Assembly: GCF_002751875.1 (NCBI RefSeq) | Contig: NZ_NMZM01000002.1 | Coordinates: 372,001 to 436,000 of the forward strand | Direction of reading: 5' to 3' | Length of the DNA stretch: 64,000 nt | From: Oceaniglobus indicus | GTDB taxonomy: Bacteria > Pseudomonadota > Alphaproteobacteria > Rhodobacterales > Rhodobacteraceae | In this document: positions 55,257 to 64,000 of the stretch, piece after piece | How the letters are laid out: every line of letters begins with the position of its first letter | Position numbering within the stretch: the first letter of the stretch is position 1 | Position numbers and translations under genes: made by a program | Notes under the pieces: model-generated | The model's database searches: none | What the model was told of the DNA's origin: nothing | Seen by the model: the letters and a program-made list of their open reading frames with translations, nothing else

Positions 55257-56462
55257 CCCCGGCCTGGCCTTCTGAATGGCGAACGTCGCCACGGCCCCGC
55301 CGGCCAGAAAATAGACAGCGATGGCGATCATCTGCGAGGGAAAGTCATAACCGAAATCGATCAACGCCCCGGTGATGCCCGGCCCGACGGCGGAGCCGAA
55401 GACCATCACTGCCGCTGCCATCGCCTTGATCGCGCCGATGTGGCGGGTGCCATAGAACTCGGCCCAGAATGCCGCCGGAATCGTGACTTGGGCGCCGGTC
55501 GCGATCCCGAAGGTCATCATTCCCGCGGCGGCCCCCACCAGCGTTTCTGCGTTTGACAGGATCACGAAGGCGCAGGCGAATGGCAGCAGGTAAAGCTGCA
55601 TCAGGCGCGGTGTGCCGAACCGGTCGACCAGGACCCCCGATGCGAAGATCGTGAAAACCGATGTGGCCGTGAACAGCGGCAGCAACGCCACGAAATCCAC
55701 CAGTGCCCATCCCTTCAACTCGGTCAGGTGCACCTGGTGGAAAAACAGCGCCGTGCCCCAGGCGGGCGGCCCCAGAAGCAACGGGATCATCGCCCAGAAC
55801 AGCCAGTGATGCAGCATCTCGCGCCTGGTCCAGTGGTGATCGCCCATTCCCGTCGCATCGCTGGACTGGGCGATGGATTGTGGCGTGCGTTCGGCCCTGA
55901 GCAATCGGTAAAGCACGGGGATCGCCAACAGGACAAGCCCGGCCGCCAGAACCCAGAGCAGGCGCCAGTCGACCACTGACAGCAACGCCACAAAGATGAT
56001 CGGCAGGATTGCCTGCCCGGTGGCAAAGCCCATCGAAGACACGGAAAGCGCCCGACCCCGCGTCGCCTGGAACCACCGCGCCATGGCGACGATGCTAAGC
56101 TGGCTCAGCATTCCCTGGCCGGTAAACCGCAGCGCGAAGATGACGACGGCCAGAAGGGCCGCGCCTTGAACGCTGGCCATGGCCACACAGGACAACGCCA
56201 GCAGGCAACAGACGGCCACGCTCAGATGGCGCACCCGGAACCGATCGGTCAGCAGCCCGGCCCAGATCATCGCCACCGCCGACATCGTCGTGCCGACGGT
56301 ATAGATCAGGCCCCATTCGCCGTTTGAGATGCCGAATTCACCGCGGATTTCACCAGCAAACAGCGAGATGAAAAACGTCTGCCCATAGCTGGACGTGAAC
56401 GACAACAACACACCCGCCGCCAGAAACGGCGCGTTGTCGCGGATGAAACGCACAAACTCCAT
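55218..56462 (-). CDS. MFS transporter
   Basis: A 414-aa permease with 12 predicted helices. The first loop signature GLLTDRFRVRHLS (G-x3-D-R-x-R) follows helix 2, and a matching GVLVDRFGTPRL follows helix 8. It resembles the oxalate/formate- and monocarboxylate-type branch of the superfamily, but the substrate is not readable from sequence. The 3' end overlaps the smr gene by 39 bp on the opposite strand, so a terminator between them is absent. Confidence 0.9.
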   Translation of the reverse strand: MEFVRFIRDNAPFLAAGVLLSFTSSYGQTFFISLFAGEIRGEFGISNGEWGLIYTVGTTMSAVAMIWAGLLTDRFRVRHLSVAVCCLLALSCVAMASVQGAALLAVVIFALRFTGQGMLSQLSIVAMARWFQATRGRALSVSSMGFATGQAILPIIFVALLSVVDWRLLWVLAAGLVLLAIPVLYRLLRAERTPQSIAQSSDATGMGDHHWTRREMLHHWLFWAMIPLLLGPPAWGTALFFHQVHLTELKGWALVDFVALLPLFTATSVFTIFASGVLVDRFGTPRLMQLYLLPFACAFVILSNAETLVGAAAGMMTFGIATGAQVTIPAAFWAEFYGTRHIGAIKAMAAAVMVFGSAVGPGITGALIDFGYDFPSQMIAIAVYFLAGGAVATFAIQKARPGLPIAPQVDVKGA

Positions 56463-56520
56463 GCCCCTCTGTCCCGCGTTCCGCGGCGGAAGGAAAGACC
56501 GATTTCAGCGGGTTTCGGTG

Positions 56521-57831
56521 TCAGAGCACATAACGGCTCATGTCCACCGAACGCGACAGCTCGCCGAGGTTGGCTTCGACGAAATCGCCGTCGACGGTCA
56601 CTTCCTCGCCGCCCCTGTCCGGTGCGTTGAACGACAATTCCTCGAACACCCGTTCCATGATCGTGTAAAGGCGACGCGCGCCGATGTTCTCGACGCTTTC
56701 GTTCACCTCGAACGCGATCTTCGCCAGGGCGTGAATCCCGTCTTCGGTGAAGGTCACGGTGACTTCTTCGGTTTTCATCAGCGCGGTATATTGCAGCGTC
56801 AGCGCGTTGTCGGTTTCGGTCAGGATGCGCACGAAGTCGTCTTCGGTCAGCGGGCGCAATTCGACGCGGATCGGCAGACGCCCCTGCAATTCAGGCAACA
56901 GGTCGGACGGTTTGGCGATGTGGAACGCGCCGGACGCGATGAACAGGATGTGATCGGTTTTCACCGGTCCGTACTTTGTCGATACGGTTGTCCCTTCGAT
57001 CAGCGGCAACAGATCGCGCTGCACCCCTTCGCGCGACACATCGCCGCCGCGGGCGTCCTTCCTCGCGCAGACCTTGTCGATCTCGTCCAGGAAAACGATG
57101 CCGTTTTCCTGCACCGCTTCCAGCGCGGCCTTGTTGACGATCTCGTCATCCAGCAACTTGTCGGCCTCTTCGCCCAAAAGCACGTCATAGCTGTCGGCGA
57201 CGCGCAGCTTCTTCTTGACGGTGCGCCCCTTGAACGCCTTGCCGAACAGATCGCCCAGGTTCATCATCCCACCCGACTGACCCGGCGGCATCCCCGGAAT
57301 GTCCATCCCGCCCAGAGGGTTCGAGGTATCGGCGATTTCCAGTTCGATCACGGTATCGTCCAGCTCGCCCGCGCGCAGCTTCTTGCGGAACATCTCGCGC
57401 GTCTGTTCGCGCGCACCATCGCCGGCGATGGCTTCCAGCACCCGATTTTCGGCGTTCGCCTGCGCCCGCGCCTTCACGTCGTCGCGCATATGCTCGCGGG
57501 TCATGGTGATGGCGGATTCCACCAGATCGCGCACGATCTGTTCGACATCGCGCCCGACATAGCCGACTTCGGTGAACTTCGTCGCCTCGACCTTGAGGAA
57601 CGGCGCGCGGGCCAGTTTCGCCAGACGGCGCGAAATCTCGGTCTTGCCGACGCCGGTGGGGCCGATCATCAGGATGTTCTTGGGATAAACCTCCTCGCGC
57701 AGATCGGCGCCCAACTGCTTGCGCCGCCAGCGGTTGCGCAGGGCGACGGCGACGGCGCGCTTGGCGTCCTTCTGGCCGATGATGAAACGGTCCAGTTCGC
57801 TGACGATTTCACGCGGGGTCAGGTCGGTCAT
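56521..57831 (-). CDS. hslU: ATP-dependent protease ATPase subunit HslU
   Basis: A 436-aa AAA+ unfoldase that feeds HslV. Motifs are [20 protein letters not shown] at the start, Walker A GPTGVGKT (about residues 57-64), the pore motif GYVGRDVEQ, Walker [11 protein letters not shown] and the C-terminal RYVL that docks into HslV. The I-domain lies between the pore motif and Walker B. It starts 93 bp after the hslV stop in the same direction. Confidence 0.98.
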   Translation of the reverse strand: MTDLTPREIVSELDRFIIGQKDAKRAVAVALRNRWRRKQLGADLREEVYPKNILMIGPTGVGKTEISRRLAKLARAPFLKVEATKFTEVGYVGRDVEQIVRDLVESAITMTREHMRDDVKARAQANAENRVLEAIAGDGAREQTREMFRKKLRAGELDDTVIELEIADTSNPLGGMDIPGMPPGQSGGMMNLGDLFGKAFKGRTVKKKLRVADSYDVLLGEEADKLLDDEIVNKAALEAVQENGIVFLDEIDKVCARKDARGGDVSREGVQRDLLPLIEGTTVSTKYGPVKTDHILFIASGAFHIAKPSDLLPELQGRLPIRVELRPLTEDDFVRILTETDNALTLQYTALMKTEEVTVTFTEDGIHALAKIAFEVNESVENIGARRLYTIMERVFEELSFNAPDRGGEEVTVDGDFVEANLGELSRSVDMSRYVL

Positions 57832-57924
57832 GTCGGTTCTTTCTGTATTCGGTCCGGAAACAGGTAGGCAATGTTGCGCCACGCGCAAGCCACGTGGCTG
57901 GCGGGCGCCGCCAATACGCCTGAT

Positions 57925-58482
57925 CTAGCGGGCGATGGTTTCCACGGTCAGGTTGCCGTTGGTATAGACGCAGATGTCGGATGCGATCGCCATGGCGCGG
58001 CGGGCGATCGCCTCGGCGTCCATGTCGCTGTCCATCAGGGCGCGCCCGGCGGCCAGGGCATAATTGCCGCCGGATCCGATGGCGGTGACGTCGTGTTCGG
58101 GTTCCAGAACATCGCCCGCGCCGGTGATCACATAGAGGTCGGCGCCGTCGCTGACGATCAGCATCGCTTCCAGCTTTTGCAGGTATTTGTCGGTGCGCCA
58201 GTCCTTGGCCAGTTCGACCGCCGCGCGCTGCAATTGTCCCGGCGACGCCTCAAGCTTGGCTTCCAGGCGTTCCAGCAGCGCGAAGGCATCGGCGGTCGAT
58301 CCGGCAAAGCCTGCGACGATCTCGTGACCGCCCGGGTTCAGGCGGCGCACTTTCCTGGCCGTGCCCTTGATCACTGTCTGTCCCAGCGACACCTGTCCGT
58401 CGCCGGCGATCACGACCTTGCCACCCTTGCGCACACCGATGATCGTTGTGCCGTGCCAGCCGGGAAAATCCTGCTTGTCCAT
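57925..58482 (-). CDS. hslV: ATP-dependent protease subunit HslV
   Basis: A 185-aa proteasome-like peptidase. Removal of an 11-residue propeptide ([11 protein letters not shown]) exposes Thr12 as the catalytic N-terminus of [12 protein letters not shown]. Motifs [11 protein letters not shown] and [15 protein letters not shown] are intact. It is heat-shock controlled in most proteobacteria. It forms the hslVU operon with the next gene and diverges from the hypothetical gene at 58584. Confidence 0.97.
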   Translation of the reverse strand: MDKQDFPGWHGTTIIGVRKGGKVVIAGDGQVSLGQTVIKGTARKVRRLNPGGHEIVAGFAGSTADAFALLERLEAKLEASPGQLQRAAVELAKDWRTDKYLQKLEAMLIVSDGADLYVITGAGDVLEPEHDVTAIGSGGNYALAAGRALMDSDMDAEAIARRAMAIASDICVYTNGNLTVETIAR

Positions 58483-58507
58483 ATGCTCTCTCCATCATTC
58501 CGCACCG

Positions 58508-58535
58508 ATATGGCGGTGGGCGCGCCGATTGCCAA
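58508..58535 (-). promoter_or_regulatory. Candidate promoter of hslVU
   Basis: Minus strand: TTGGCA, 16 bp, CCATAT, 26 bp before the hslV start. The CCATAT element loosely fits a sigma32-type -10 region, but the -35 is not diagnostic. Low confidence. Confidence 0.25.
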
Positions 58536-58583
58536 CCGTTTCCCGTGGCATGAAACGCCGGATCGGGGTTAGATTGCGTCACC

Positions 58584-59501
58584 ATGGACCCCGCCCGCCT
58601 GCTTCGCCTGTATTACGACGACGCGCTTCTGGCCCGTGCCGAAGCGGGCGATCACAATTACACCAACCGGTTGCGCGCGGCGGTGGAAACGCGCGGGATG
58701 CAGGTGAAATTGTGCCGCAATACCGATGGCGCGCGGATGATGTCGGCGGGCCTTCCCGGCTATGCGCTGTTCCACATGGACGATCCGTTTCACGCGCGGT
58801 CGCTGACGACGCGGCTGGCGTATTTCTATCCGTTCTGGCGGATCGAAAGATCGGCAAAGCGGTGGGAGTGGGAGATTGCCGGACAGCCCTTCGATGCCGC
58901 CGCGATGGATGCGGACCATGCGATCCGGTTTCGCAACCGGCAACGTCACGGCCGCTTCGGAAAGGCGGGGAGGGGGGCCGTTCGGGGCGATTTCGTCTAT
59001 GTCCCGCTGCAGGGGCGGCTGCTGGAGCATCGCAGTTTCCAGACGATGTCGCCGCTGGACATGCTGGGCGAGACATTGGCCCACAGCGGCAACCGCTCGG
59101 TGATCGCCGCCCTTCACCCGAAAGAGATATATTCTTTGCCGGAACACGAGGCATTGGACGCCCTGGTGGCCGCCAACCCACGTCTGACATTGTCCGACGC
59201 GCCGATGCAGGACCTGCTGATCGGGTGCGATTGCGTCGTGACGCAGAATTCGTCGGTGGCGCTGGCGGGGTTCCTGTTGGACAAGCCCGCGGTGCTGTTC
59301 GCGCGGATCGATTTTCACCACGTCGCGTTGAACATCGCCGACCTGGGCGTGGCCGAGGCGTTCGCCCGTCTGCCCGATCACCGGCCCGATTACGCCGCCT
59401 ATCTTCTATGGTTCCTGAAGGAAACGACGATCAACGCGGGGGCCGAAGATGCCGAGACGCAGATCCTGGCCATGATGCGGCGACGCGGCTGGATGTTCTG
59501 A
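58584..59501 (+). CDS. Hypothetical protein, KpsC/KpsS-like fold suspected
   Basis: A 305-aa soluble protein without signal or membrane segments. The block CDCVVTQNSSVALAGFLLDKPAVLF near residues 210-235 and the LHPKE segment (about residue 180) resemble the C-terminal, nucleotide-sugar-binding half of capsule-synthesis proteins (KpsC/KpsS, GT-B-like). The N-terminal half is Arg-rich and not recognised. No capsule or LPS genes are near. It is divergent from hslV and converges on trxA. Function not assigned; sugar transfer is only a guess from the motif. Confidence 0.8.
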   Translation: MDPARLLRLYYDDALLARAEAGDHNYTNRLRAAVETRGMQVKLCRNTDGARMMSAGLPGYALFHMDDPFHARSLTTRLAYFYPFWRIERSAKRWEWEIAGQPFDAAAMDADHAIRFRNRQRHGRFGKAGRGAVRGDFVYVPLQGRLLEHRSFQTMSPLDMLGETLAHSGNRSVIAALHPKEIYSLPEHEALDALVAANPRLTLSDAPMQDLLIGCDCVVTQNSSVALAGFLLDKPAVLFARIDFHHVALNIADLGVAEAFARLPDHRPDYAAYLLWFLKETTINAGAEDAETQILAMMRRRGWMF

Positions 59502-59509
59502 AACGAAAA

Positions 59510-59530
59510 CGGGCGCCGCTTGGGCGCCCG
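59510..59530. terminator. Bidirectional intrinsic terminator
   Basis: An 8-bp stem CGGGCGCC / GGCGCCCG with a GCTTG loop, flanked by AAAA on the left and GTTTC on the right. It sits between the convergent hypothetical gene and trxA, 26 bp past the trxA stop. Confidence 0.75.
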
Positions 59531-59556
59531 GTTTCAGAATACGTGGTATCGGAAAA

Positions 59557-59877
59557 TCAGATCTCTTCCTTGATCCAGCTTTCCAGCGCCGATTTGGGGG
59601 CCGCGCCGACCTTGTTGGACACGACTTCGCCGTTCTTGAACATGAACAGGGCCGGAATGCCGCGCACGCCCATCTGGGCGGGGGAATTGGGGTTTTCATC
59701 GACGTTGACCTTCACGATCTTGACGCGACCGGCGTATTCCTCGCTCAGCTCTTCCAGGGCCGGGCCGATCTGCTTGCAGGGGCCGCACCATTCGGCCCAG
59801 AAGTCGACGATCACGGGGATGTCGGACTGTTTCACTTCGGTGTCGAAGGTATCGTCGGATACGGCAACGGTGGCCAT
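59557..59877 (-). CDS. trxA: Thioredoxin 1
   Basis: A 106-aa cytosolic dithiol carrier. The active site is WCGPC (C31, C34) in [16 protein letters not shown], with the cis-Pro loop at RGIPALFMF. Length and charge are typical. It lies 59 bp downstream of addA; addB-addA-trxA is a recurrent order in this family of bacteria, and an independent promoter in the gap is possible. Confidence 0.97.
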   Translation of the reverse strand: MATVAVSDDTFDTEVKQSDIPVIVDFWAEWCGPCKQIGPALEELSEEYAGRVKIVKVNVDENPNSPAQMGVRGIPALFMFKNGEVVSNKVGAAPKSALESWIKEEI

Positions 59878-59936
59878 GGGTTTTCTCCTGGCGTTTGAAT
59901 GTCAGACAGCGAACCTAAGCAGCCGCCGATGGCCCG

Positions 59937-62900
59937 TCAAGGTGACGCGACCCTTTGCAGCGCGTCGCGCAGGATGTCGTCGGGCAGGGGCATGAAACGG
60001 GCGATCGCGGTCCACAGGATCGCTGTTTCGATGGTTTTTCCGGGGAAAACTTGGCCCAACGCCGCGTGATACAGCGCCATCTGGCGCAGCACCCCGTCGG
60101 GCACCGCGTCGGCGGTATCGGGAACGACCACGTTGGATTTGAAATCGACGGCAAGCACGCGGTCGTCACCGATCAGCAACCGGTCGATGGTGCCGAACAT
60201 GCGCGTTTCCGGCGATGCGGGCAGGGCGGCGGCGATGTCGACCTCGCTCAGCCCGTCGGGCTGGAACAGGAACGCCAGGTCCGGCGCCGCAAGGACGCGG
60301 GTAACCTCGGGCAGCAGGGCCGCGGCATCCGCACCGACAAGACCGGTGGCCAGATCGGGCCAGGTGTCGGGCGGATGGCCGGGCAGCTTTTCCAACAGCA
60401 GGTGCAGCGCCGTGCCGCGGGCCATTGCCTGATCTTCGGTCAGACCGCCGTTGTCACCCGGCAGGGCCTTGGCCCCGCCCAGATCCGATGGGCGCAGGAT
60501 GGGGCGCGGTTCGGCCGGCACGGGCGCGTGCCGTGCGATCCAGTCGGGAAGATCGGCCTTCACCGCCTGCGTGGGGGGGTGCGCCATCGCCTCTCCGCCC
60601 GCCCAATCACCATGGCTGAGCCGCAGGCCCGCACCCGTGGGAAATTCGACCGTCTCGCAGGGCAGCTGTGCCATCGCGTCTTCGACGTTGGCATACCACG
60701 TGTTCTTCATCGGCTTCCCGGCACCGCACACGATCAGCCAGGTTTCCGCCCGCGTCATCGCCACATACAGCAGTCGGGCGCGTTCGGCATCGTCGCGGGC
60801 GACCAGATCGGCCTTCACGCCTTCGATCAACGGCGGCGATTCGGTCTTGGCCGTGCGCCACAGCACGCCGATCCCGTCTTCGGGAAAAATCTGTTGGCGG
60901 ATGTCCTTTTTCGTGCGCAGCGTGTCGGGCAGGATCACGATGGGCGCTTCCAGGCCCTTGGCGCCATGCACTGTCATCACCCGAATGCGGTTTCCGGCGC
61001 TGTCGGATTGACGTTTCACCTCGACATCGCCGACATCCAGCCAGGTCAGGAAGCCGGTCAGCGACGGCACGTCCATGCGTTCATAGGCCAGCGCCTGATT
61101 CAGCAGTTCGTCCAGACCATCCTGCGCCTCGTCCCCCAGCCGCGCCAGCAGGCGGTTGCGCCCGCCGTGGCGCAACAGGATCCGGTCCAGAAGGTCATAG
61201 GGCCGCAGGAAATCCGCCTCGCGGCGCAGCGCGTCGATCATCGTCAGGGTTTCGGGGAAATCTCCGCGGCGGTTGCGCAGCGCGGTCCAGAGATAGGGCG
61301 TATCGCGCCCCGCGGCCAGATCGTAAAGCGCGCCCTCGCTCCAGCCGAACAGGGGCGATCGCAGGGCGCAGGCCAGCGACAGATCGTCTTCCGGCGTGGC
61401 AAGGAACGCCAGCAGCGCGCGCAGATCCCGGACGGCCAGTTCACCACCCAGTTTCAGCCGGTCTGCCCCCGCGATGGCAAGGCCGGCCTGCTTGCAGGCA
61501 CGGATGATTTCACTGAACAGCGCGGTCTTGCGTCCTTGCACGAGGATCAGGAAATCGCCCTCGGTCACGGGGCGGCGGGTGCCATCCTGGGCCGGAATAG
61601 TCTCTTTCTCATCGATCAGCCGCCTGATTTCACCGGCGATTCGCTGGGCCAGCACAACCGGCGCTGCGTTGGGCGATTGGCGATCCACCGGATCGAACCA
61701 TTCGGTGTCCTCGGGCGCGGGTTCGTTTTCCAGAACCGGCCACAGGTCCACCCGCCCGGGCAGGGCGTCGTGGAACGCGCGGTGGCTGGCCTCCATGTTC
61801 AGCGGCTCGGCTCCCGTGCCGCCGAACACGGTATCGACCGCGCGCAGGATCGCGGCGGAGGATCGGAACGAATACTGCAGCTCCAGCCGTTGCAGGGGGG
61901 CGGTATCGGCCAGGCGATCACGGAAATGGTTGAACATCCGCTCAAAGCTCTCGGGATCGGCGCCTTGGAACGAATAAATCGACTGTTTCAGATCGCCCAC
62001 GACGAACAGCGACCGGTCGGCGGCGGCGCGGATGCCATCGCCGGCGGCAAATTCCTGGGCCAGGCGTTCGACAACCTGCCATTGCGCGGGCGAGGTATCC
62101 TGCGCCTCGTCCACCAGGATATGGTCGATGCCGCCGTCCAGCCGGAACAGCACCCATTCCGCCACCGCCGGATCGGTCATCAGGTCGCGCGCTTTCAGGA
62201 TCAGATCCTCGAAATCCAGCCAACCCTTGGCCAGTTTCCGCGCTTCATACAGCGGCAGGAACACCGCGGCAAAGTCATGCAGCGCACAAGATTTTTCCAC
62301 CGCCTGCAGGGCCAGCCGGCGGGGCCGCGCGTCTTCGATCCGCAGCATCAGCGCATCCAGATGCGGCAGCATATCGGGGATGTTCTTTTGCGTGCCCTTG
62401 GTCGGAAACGTGCCGATCTTGGCCGAAAACGGCTGTTTCGCGCCGGCGCCGGTCAACAGGATGCCTTCCAGCGCGGCGAGCGTTTGCAGCGTCGGCTGGG
62501 TGATGTCGAGCGTTGCCAGGTTCTCGGCCGCGCCGATGTCCATCTTCGATCCGGCCCGCAGATGCGGTAGAAGTTTGGCGATCAGATCGGCTTCGTTGCC
62601 CAGAAGGGCCGATCCGATGATGTCTTGCGCACTCAGGTCCGGGGGAATGTCGAAGGCGGCACAGATCGTGTCGCGGTCGCGCGGCGGGAAGAACCGGTCG
62701 CGGTGGCTTGTCATTTCCTTGACCAGTGCGCCGAACGAGGCGTCGTCGCCGGTAAAGAACCGCGCGAGCGCATCGAATTTTTCCGGCGCCAGCGTCTCGG
62801 CCATCTCCTCGACGATTTCGGAGACCAGAAGGTCGGCGGCGCGGTCGTCCATCTCGGTGAATTGCGGCGATACCCCCGCCTCCAGCGGGAACCGCCGCAA

Positions 62901-63293
62901 CAGCGAGGCACAGAACGAATGGATCGTCTGGATTTTCAGACCGCCGGGGGTTTCAATGGCCCGCGCGAACAGCGTCCGCGCCAGGGTCAGGCGGCGCGCG
63001 TCGATGGTGCCGGTGACGCCCAGTTCAGCCAATTCGCCGCGCAGGATGTCGTCGGGGGTCATCGCCCAGGCGCCCAGCCGTTTGAACAGGCGGTTCTGCA
63101 TCTCGGATGCGGCCGCCTTGGTATAGGTCAGGCACAGGATGTTCTGCGGCGACGTGCCATCCAACAGCAAGCGCGCCACCCTGTCGGTCAGCACCCGCGT
63201 CTTGCCCGATCCGGCGTTGGCCGACAGCCAAGTGGATACACCGGGGGTCGCGGCCTGGATCTGGCGTGCGGTCGCCTCGTTTGGGGCGGTCAT
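59937..63293 (-). CDS. addA: Double-strand break repair helicase-nuclease AddA
   Basis: A 1118-aa UvrD-like helicase and nuclease that, with AddB, resects DNA ends for RecA. Walker A SANAGSGKT is at 24-32, Walker B is in ILVDEAQDTSPAQW, and later helicase motifs include FVVGDLKQSIYSFQGAD and MTVHGAKGLEAPIV. The C-terminal nuclease carries GTALHLLLE and AVDFKSN. The ATG overlaps the addB stop by 4 nt. The upstream extension of the frame lies inside addB. Confidence 0.97.
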   Translation of the reverse strand: MTAPNEATARQIQAATPGVSTWLSANAGSGKTRVLTDRVARLLLDGTSPQNILCLTYTKAAASEMQNRLFKRLGAWAMTPDDILRGELAELGVTGTIDARRLTLARTLFARAIETPGGLKIQTIHSFCASLLRRFPLEAGVSPQFTEMDDRAADLLVSEIVEEMAETLAPEKFDALARFFTGDDASFGALVKEMTSHRDRFFPPRDRDTICAAFDIPPDLSAQDIIGSALLGNEADLIAKLLPHLRAGSKMDIGAAENLATLDITQPTLQTLAALEGILLTGAGAKQPFSAKIGTFPTKGTQKNIPDMLPHLDALMLRIEDARPRRLALQAVEKSCALHDFAAVFLPLYEARKLAKGWLDFEDLILKARDLMTDPAVAEWVLFRLDGGIDHILVDEAQDTSPAQWQVVERLAQEFAAGDGIRAAADRSLFVVGDLKQSIYSFQGADPESFERMFNHFRDRLADTAPLQRLELQYSFRSSAAILRAVDTVFGGTGAEPLNMEASHRAFHDALPGRVDLWPVLENEPAPEDTEWFDPVDRQSPNAAPVVLAQRIAGEIRRLIDEKETIPAQDGTRRPVTEGDFLILVQGRKTALFSEIIRACKQAGLAIAGADRLKLGGELAVRDLRALLAFLATPEDDLSLACALRSPLFGWSEGALYDLAAGRDTPYLWTALRNRRGDFPETLTMIDALRREADFLRPYDLLDRILLRHGGRNRLLARLGDEAQDGLDELLNQALAYERMDVPSLTGFLTWLDVGDVEVKRQSDSAGNRIRVMTVHGAKGLEAPIVILPDTLRTKKDIRQQIFPEDGIGVLWRTAKTESPPLIEGVKADLVARDDAERARLLYVAMTRAETWLIVCGAGKPMKNTWYANVEDAMAQLPCETVEFPTGAGLRLSHGDWAGGEAMAHPPTQAVKADLPDWIARHAPVPAEPRPILRPSDLGGAKALPGDNGGLTEDQAMARGTALHLLLEKLPGHPPDTWPDLATGLVGADAAALLPEVTRVLAAPDLAFLFQPDGLSEVDIAAALPASPETRMFGTIDRLLIGDDRVLAVDFKSNVVVPDTADAVPDGVLRQMALYHAALGQVFPGKTIETAILWTAIARFMPLPDDILRDALQRVASP

Positions 63294-64000
63294 CCGACGT
63301 CCTCCGGGGTTATGGGATCGCTGTCGTCCCATTCGCCGAACCGCGCGAGGTGGTCATAATCGCCATCGTTCCACGTCTTGTGCATGGCCCGCCGGCTGGC
63401 ATAGCCCTGCGTGCGCCGGTCATAGCTGTCGAGCAGGCGGCGCAACTCAAGAATGGTCCGGTCGGGATCCAAAGGATGTTCGGCTTCGGCGTCGCGCAGC
63501 GCCAAGGGATCGAACACCGGCGTGCTGCCCAGTCCGATATAGGCGACTTCGGCAACCGTGGCGCGCGGAATCCGGGGGAAGGCGCCCGCTTCGGCCATGG
63601 CCGCTTCCAGCAGCAGTTGCTTGTCGAAATACGTCATCTCGGCGGCTTTCGGGGGGGTTCCGGTCTTGTAGTCATAGATCACCAGCCGCCCGTCAGTGCG
63701 CCGGTCGATCCGATCGGCCTTGCCGGTCAGGGTGAAGTCGGTGCCGGGAACGGGGAAGCGCGCGAAATCCTCCAGCGCCAGGGGGGTCGCCTCGCGCCGC
63801 CGGTCGCGTTCCGTGCTCAGGAACCAGTCGATCACGCGCGCCAGCTTGGCCGCCCAGATCCGCCGCGAGGCCGGCCAGGGCACGCCCTTGGCAAGGGTTT
63901 CGTCGGCGATGGCCAGCAGCCGCGCCCTGGCGTCGGGCGCGGCGGGGTCGGGCACGTCGCGCACGAAATGTTCGAACACCTCGTGCAACACGGTGCCGCG
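63290..64000 (-). CDS. addB: Double-strand break repair protein AddB (C-terminal part, runs off the window)
   Basis: The last 236 residues of AddB are visible; the gene continues past position 64000. The segment begins RGTVLHEVFEHF and contains the RecB-type nuclease core GKADRIDRRTDGRLVIYDYKTG, with the catalytic Asp and Lys. The C-terminal end EWDDSDPITPEDVG is followed directly by the overlapping addA start. The cut is due to the window edge, not a mutation. Confidence 0.95.
   Translation of the reverse strand, partial: RGTVLHEVFEHFVRDVPDPAAPDARARLLAIADETLAKGVPWPASRRIWAAKLARVIDWFLSTERDRRREATPLALEDFARFPVPGTDFTLTGKADRIDRRTDGRLVIYDYKTGTPPKAAEMTYFDKQLLLEAAMAEAGAFPRIPRATVAEVAYIGLGSTPVFDPLALRDAEAEHPLDPDRTILELRRLLDSYDRRTQGYASRRAMHKTWNDGDYDHLARFGEWDDSDPITPEDVG

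Noticed and set aside
59955-62570. 871-codon plus-strand frame opposite addA
   Set aside because: Shadow of addA; Gln/Arg/His-rich translation without any recognisable domain.
1-64000. CRISPR array, insertion sequence, prophage or integrated element
   Set aside because: No direct-repeat arrays, transposase, integrase or phage genes; gene order and composition are those of a core chromosome.
63290-64000. addB as a broken gene
   Set aside because: The frame is open to the window edge and the nuclease motif is intact; the truncation is only the sequence boundary.

Overview
The window is chromosomal DNA from an alphaproteobacterium, almost certainly Rhodobacteraceae (Roseobacter group). The evidence is the high-GC codon use, the order hemJ-rho-mnmE-mnmG-rsmG-parA-parB facing maf-aroE-coaE-dnaQ, the addB-addA-trxA block, a Tat-exported L,D-transpeptidase, a NaChBac-type sodium channel, and CtrA-type and ParB-type sites. 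There is no phage, transposon, CRISPR array, rRNA or tRNA gene. It is a housekeeping region spanning the chromosomal replication origin, and its main interest lies in sites and gene arrangements rather than in a foreign island.

Left part (1-13.6 kb): a short ORF converges on the rimP-nusA-ylxR-infB operon, which appears to be preceded by a promoter and an intrinsic terminator in its leader (a likely attenuator). An AI-2E-type permease follows, then a complete peptide-type ABC importer operon (two permeases, one fused double ATPase, binding protein last) and prolyl aminopeptidase.

13.6-28.6 kb: ubiG, comF-grxC, a methyltransferase-like gene, ferrochelatase, a secreted mini-protein, and a cell-envelope group (L,D-transpeptidase, CAP-domain lipoprotein, YafK-like lipoprotein). 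Next comes a long minus-strand run: hslO, CoA-type Nudix, cca, two half ABC exporters, a 23S rRNA uracil methyltransferase, and a voltage-gated Na+ channel whose start overlaps the methyltransferase stop. A short intergenic repeat containing GAGTATTTGGATC or a close variant occurs three times here.

28.6-41 kb: a second Nudix gene; a receiver-PP2C phosphatase and a free-standing Hpt protein that diverge from a shared region holding a perfect TTAA-N7-TTAA (CtrA) site; ilvA, argG, periplasmic msrA, mutS, grpE-hrcA, and rph-rdgB-hemW.

41-52 kb: the origin domain. parAB, rsmG, mnmG, mnmE, rho and hemJ read leftward; maf, aroE, coaE and dnaQ read rightward. Two perfect parS sites lie inside coding sequence (rsmG codons 14-18 and the mnmG start codon). 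The 404-bp gap between hemJ and maf has an AT-rich segment and several DnaA-box-like sequences and is the proposed oriC.

52-64 kb: secB, fxsA, a Tim44-domain protein, mltA, smr, an MFS carrier, the hslVU protease, a KpsC/KpsS-like hypothetical, trxA, addA and the 3' end of addB, which runs off the right edge. Starts were chosen from RBS position, family length and 4-bp ATGA overlaps; several differ from the longest possible frame.
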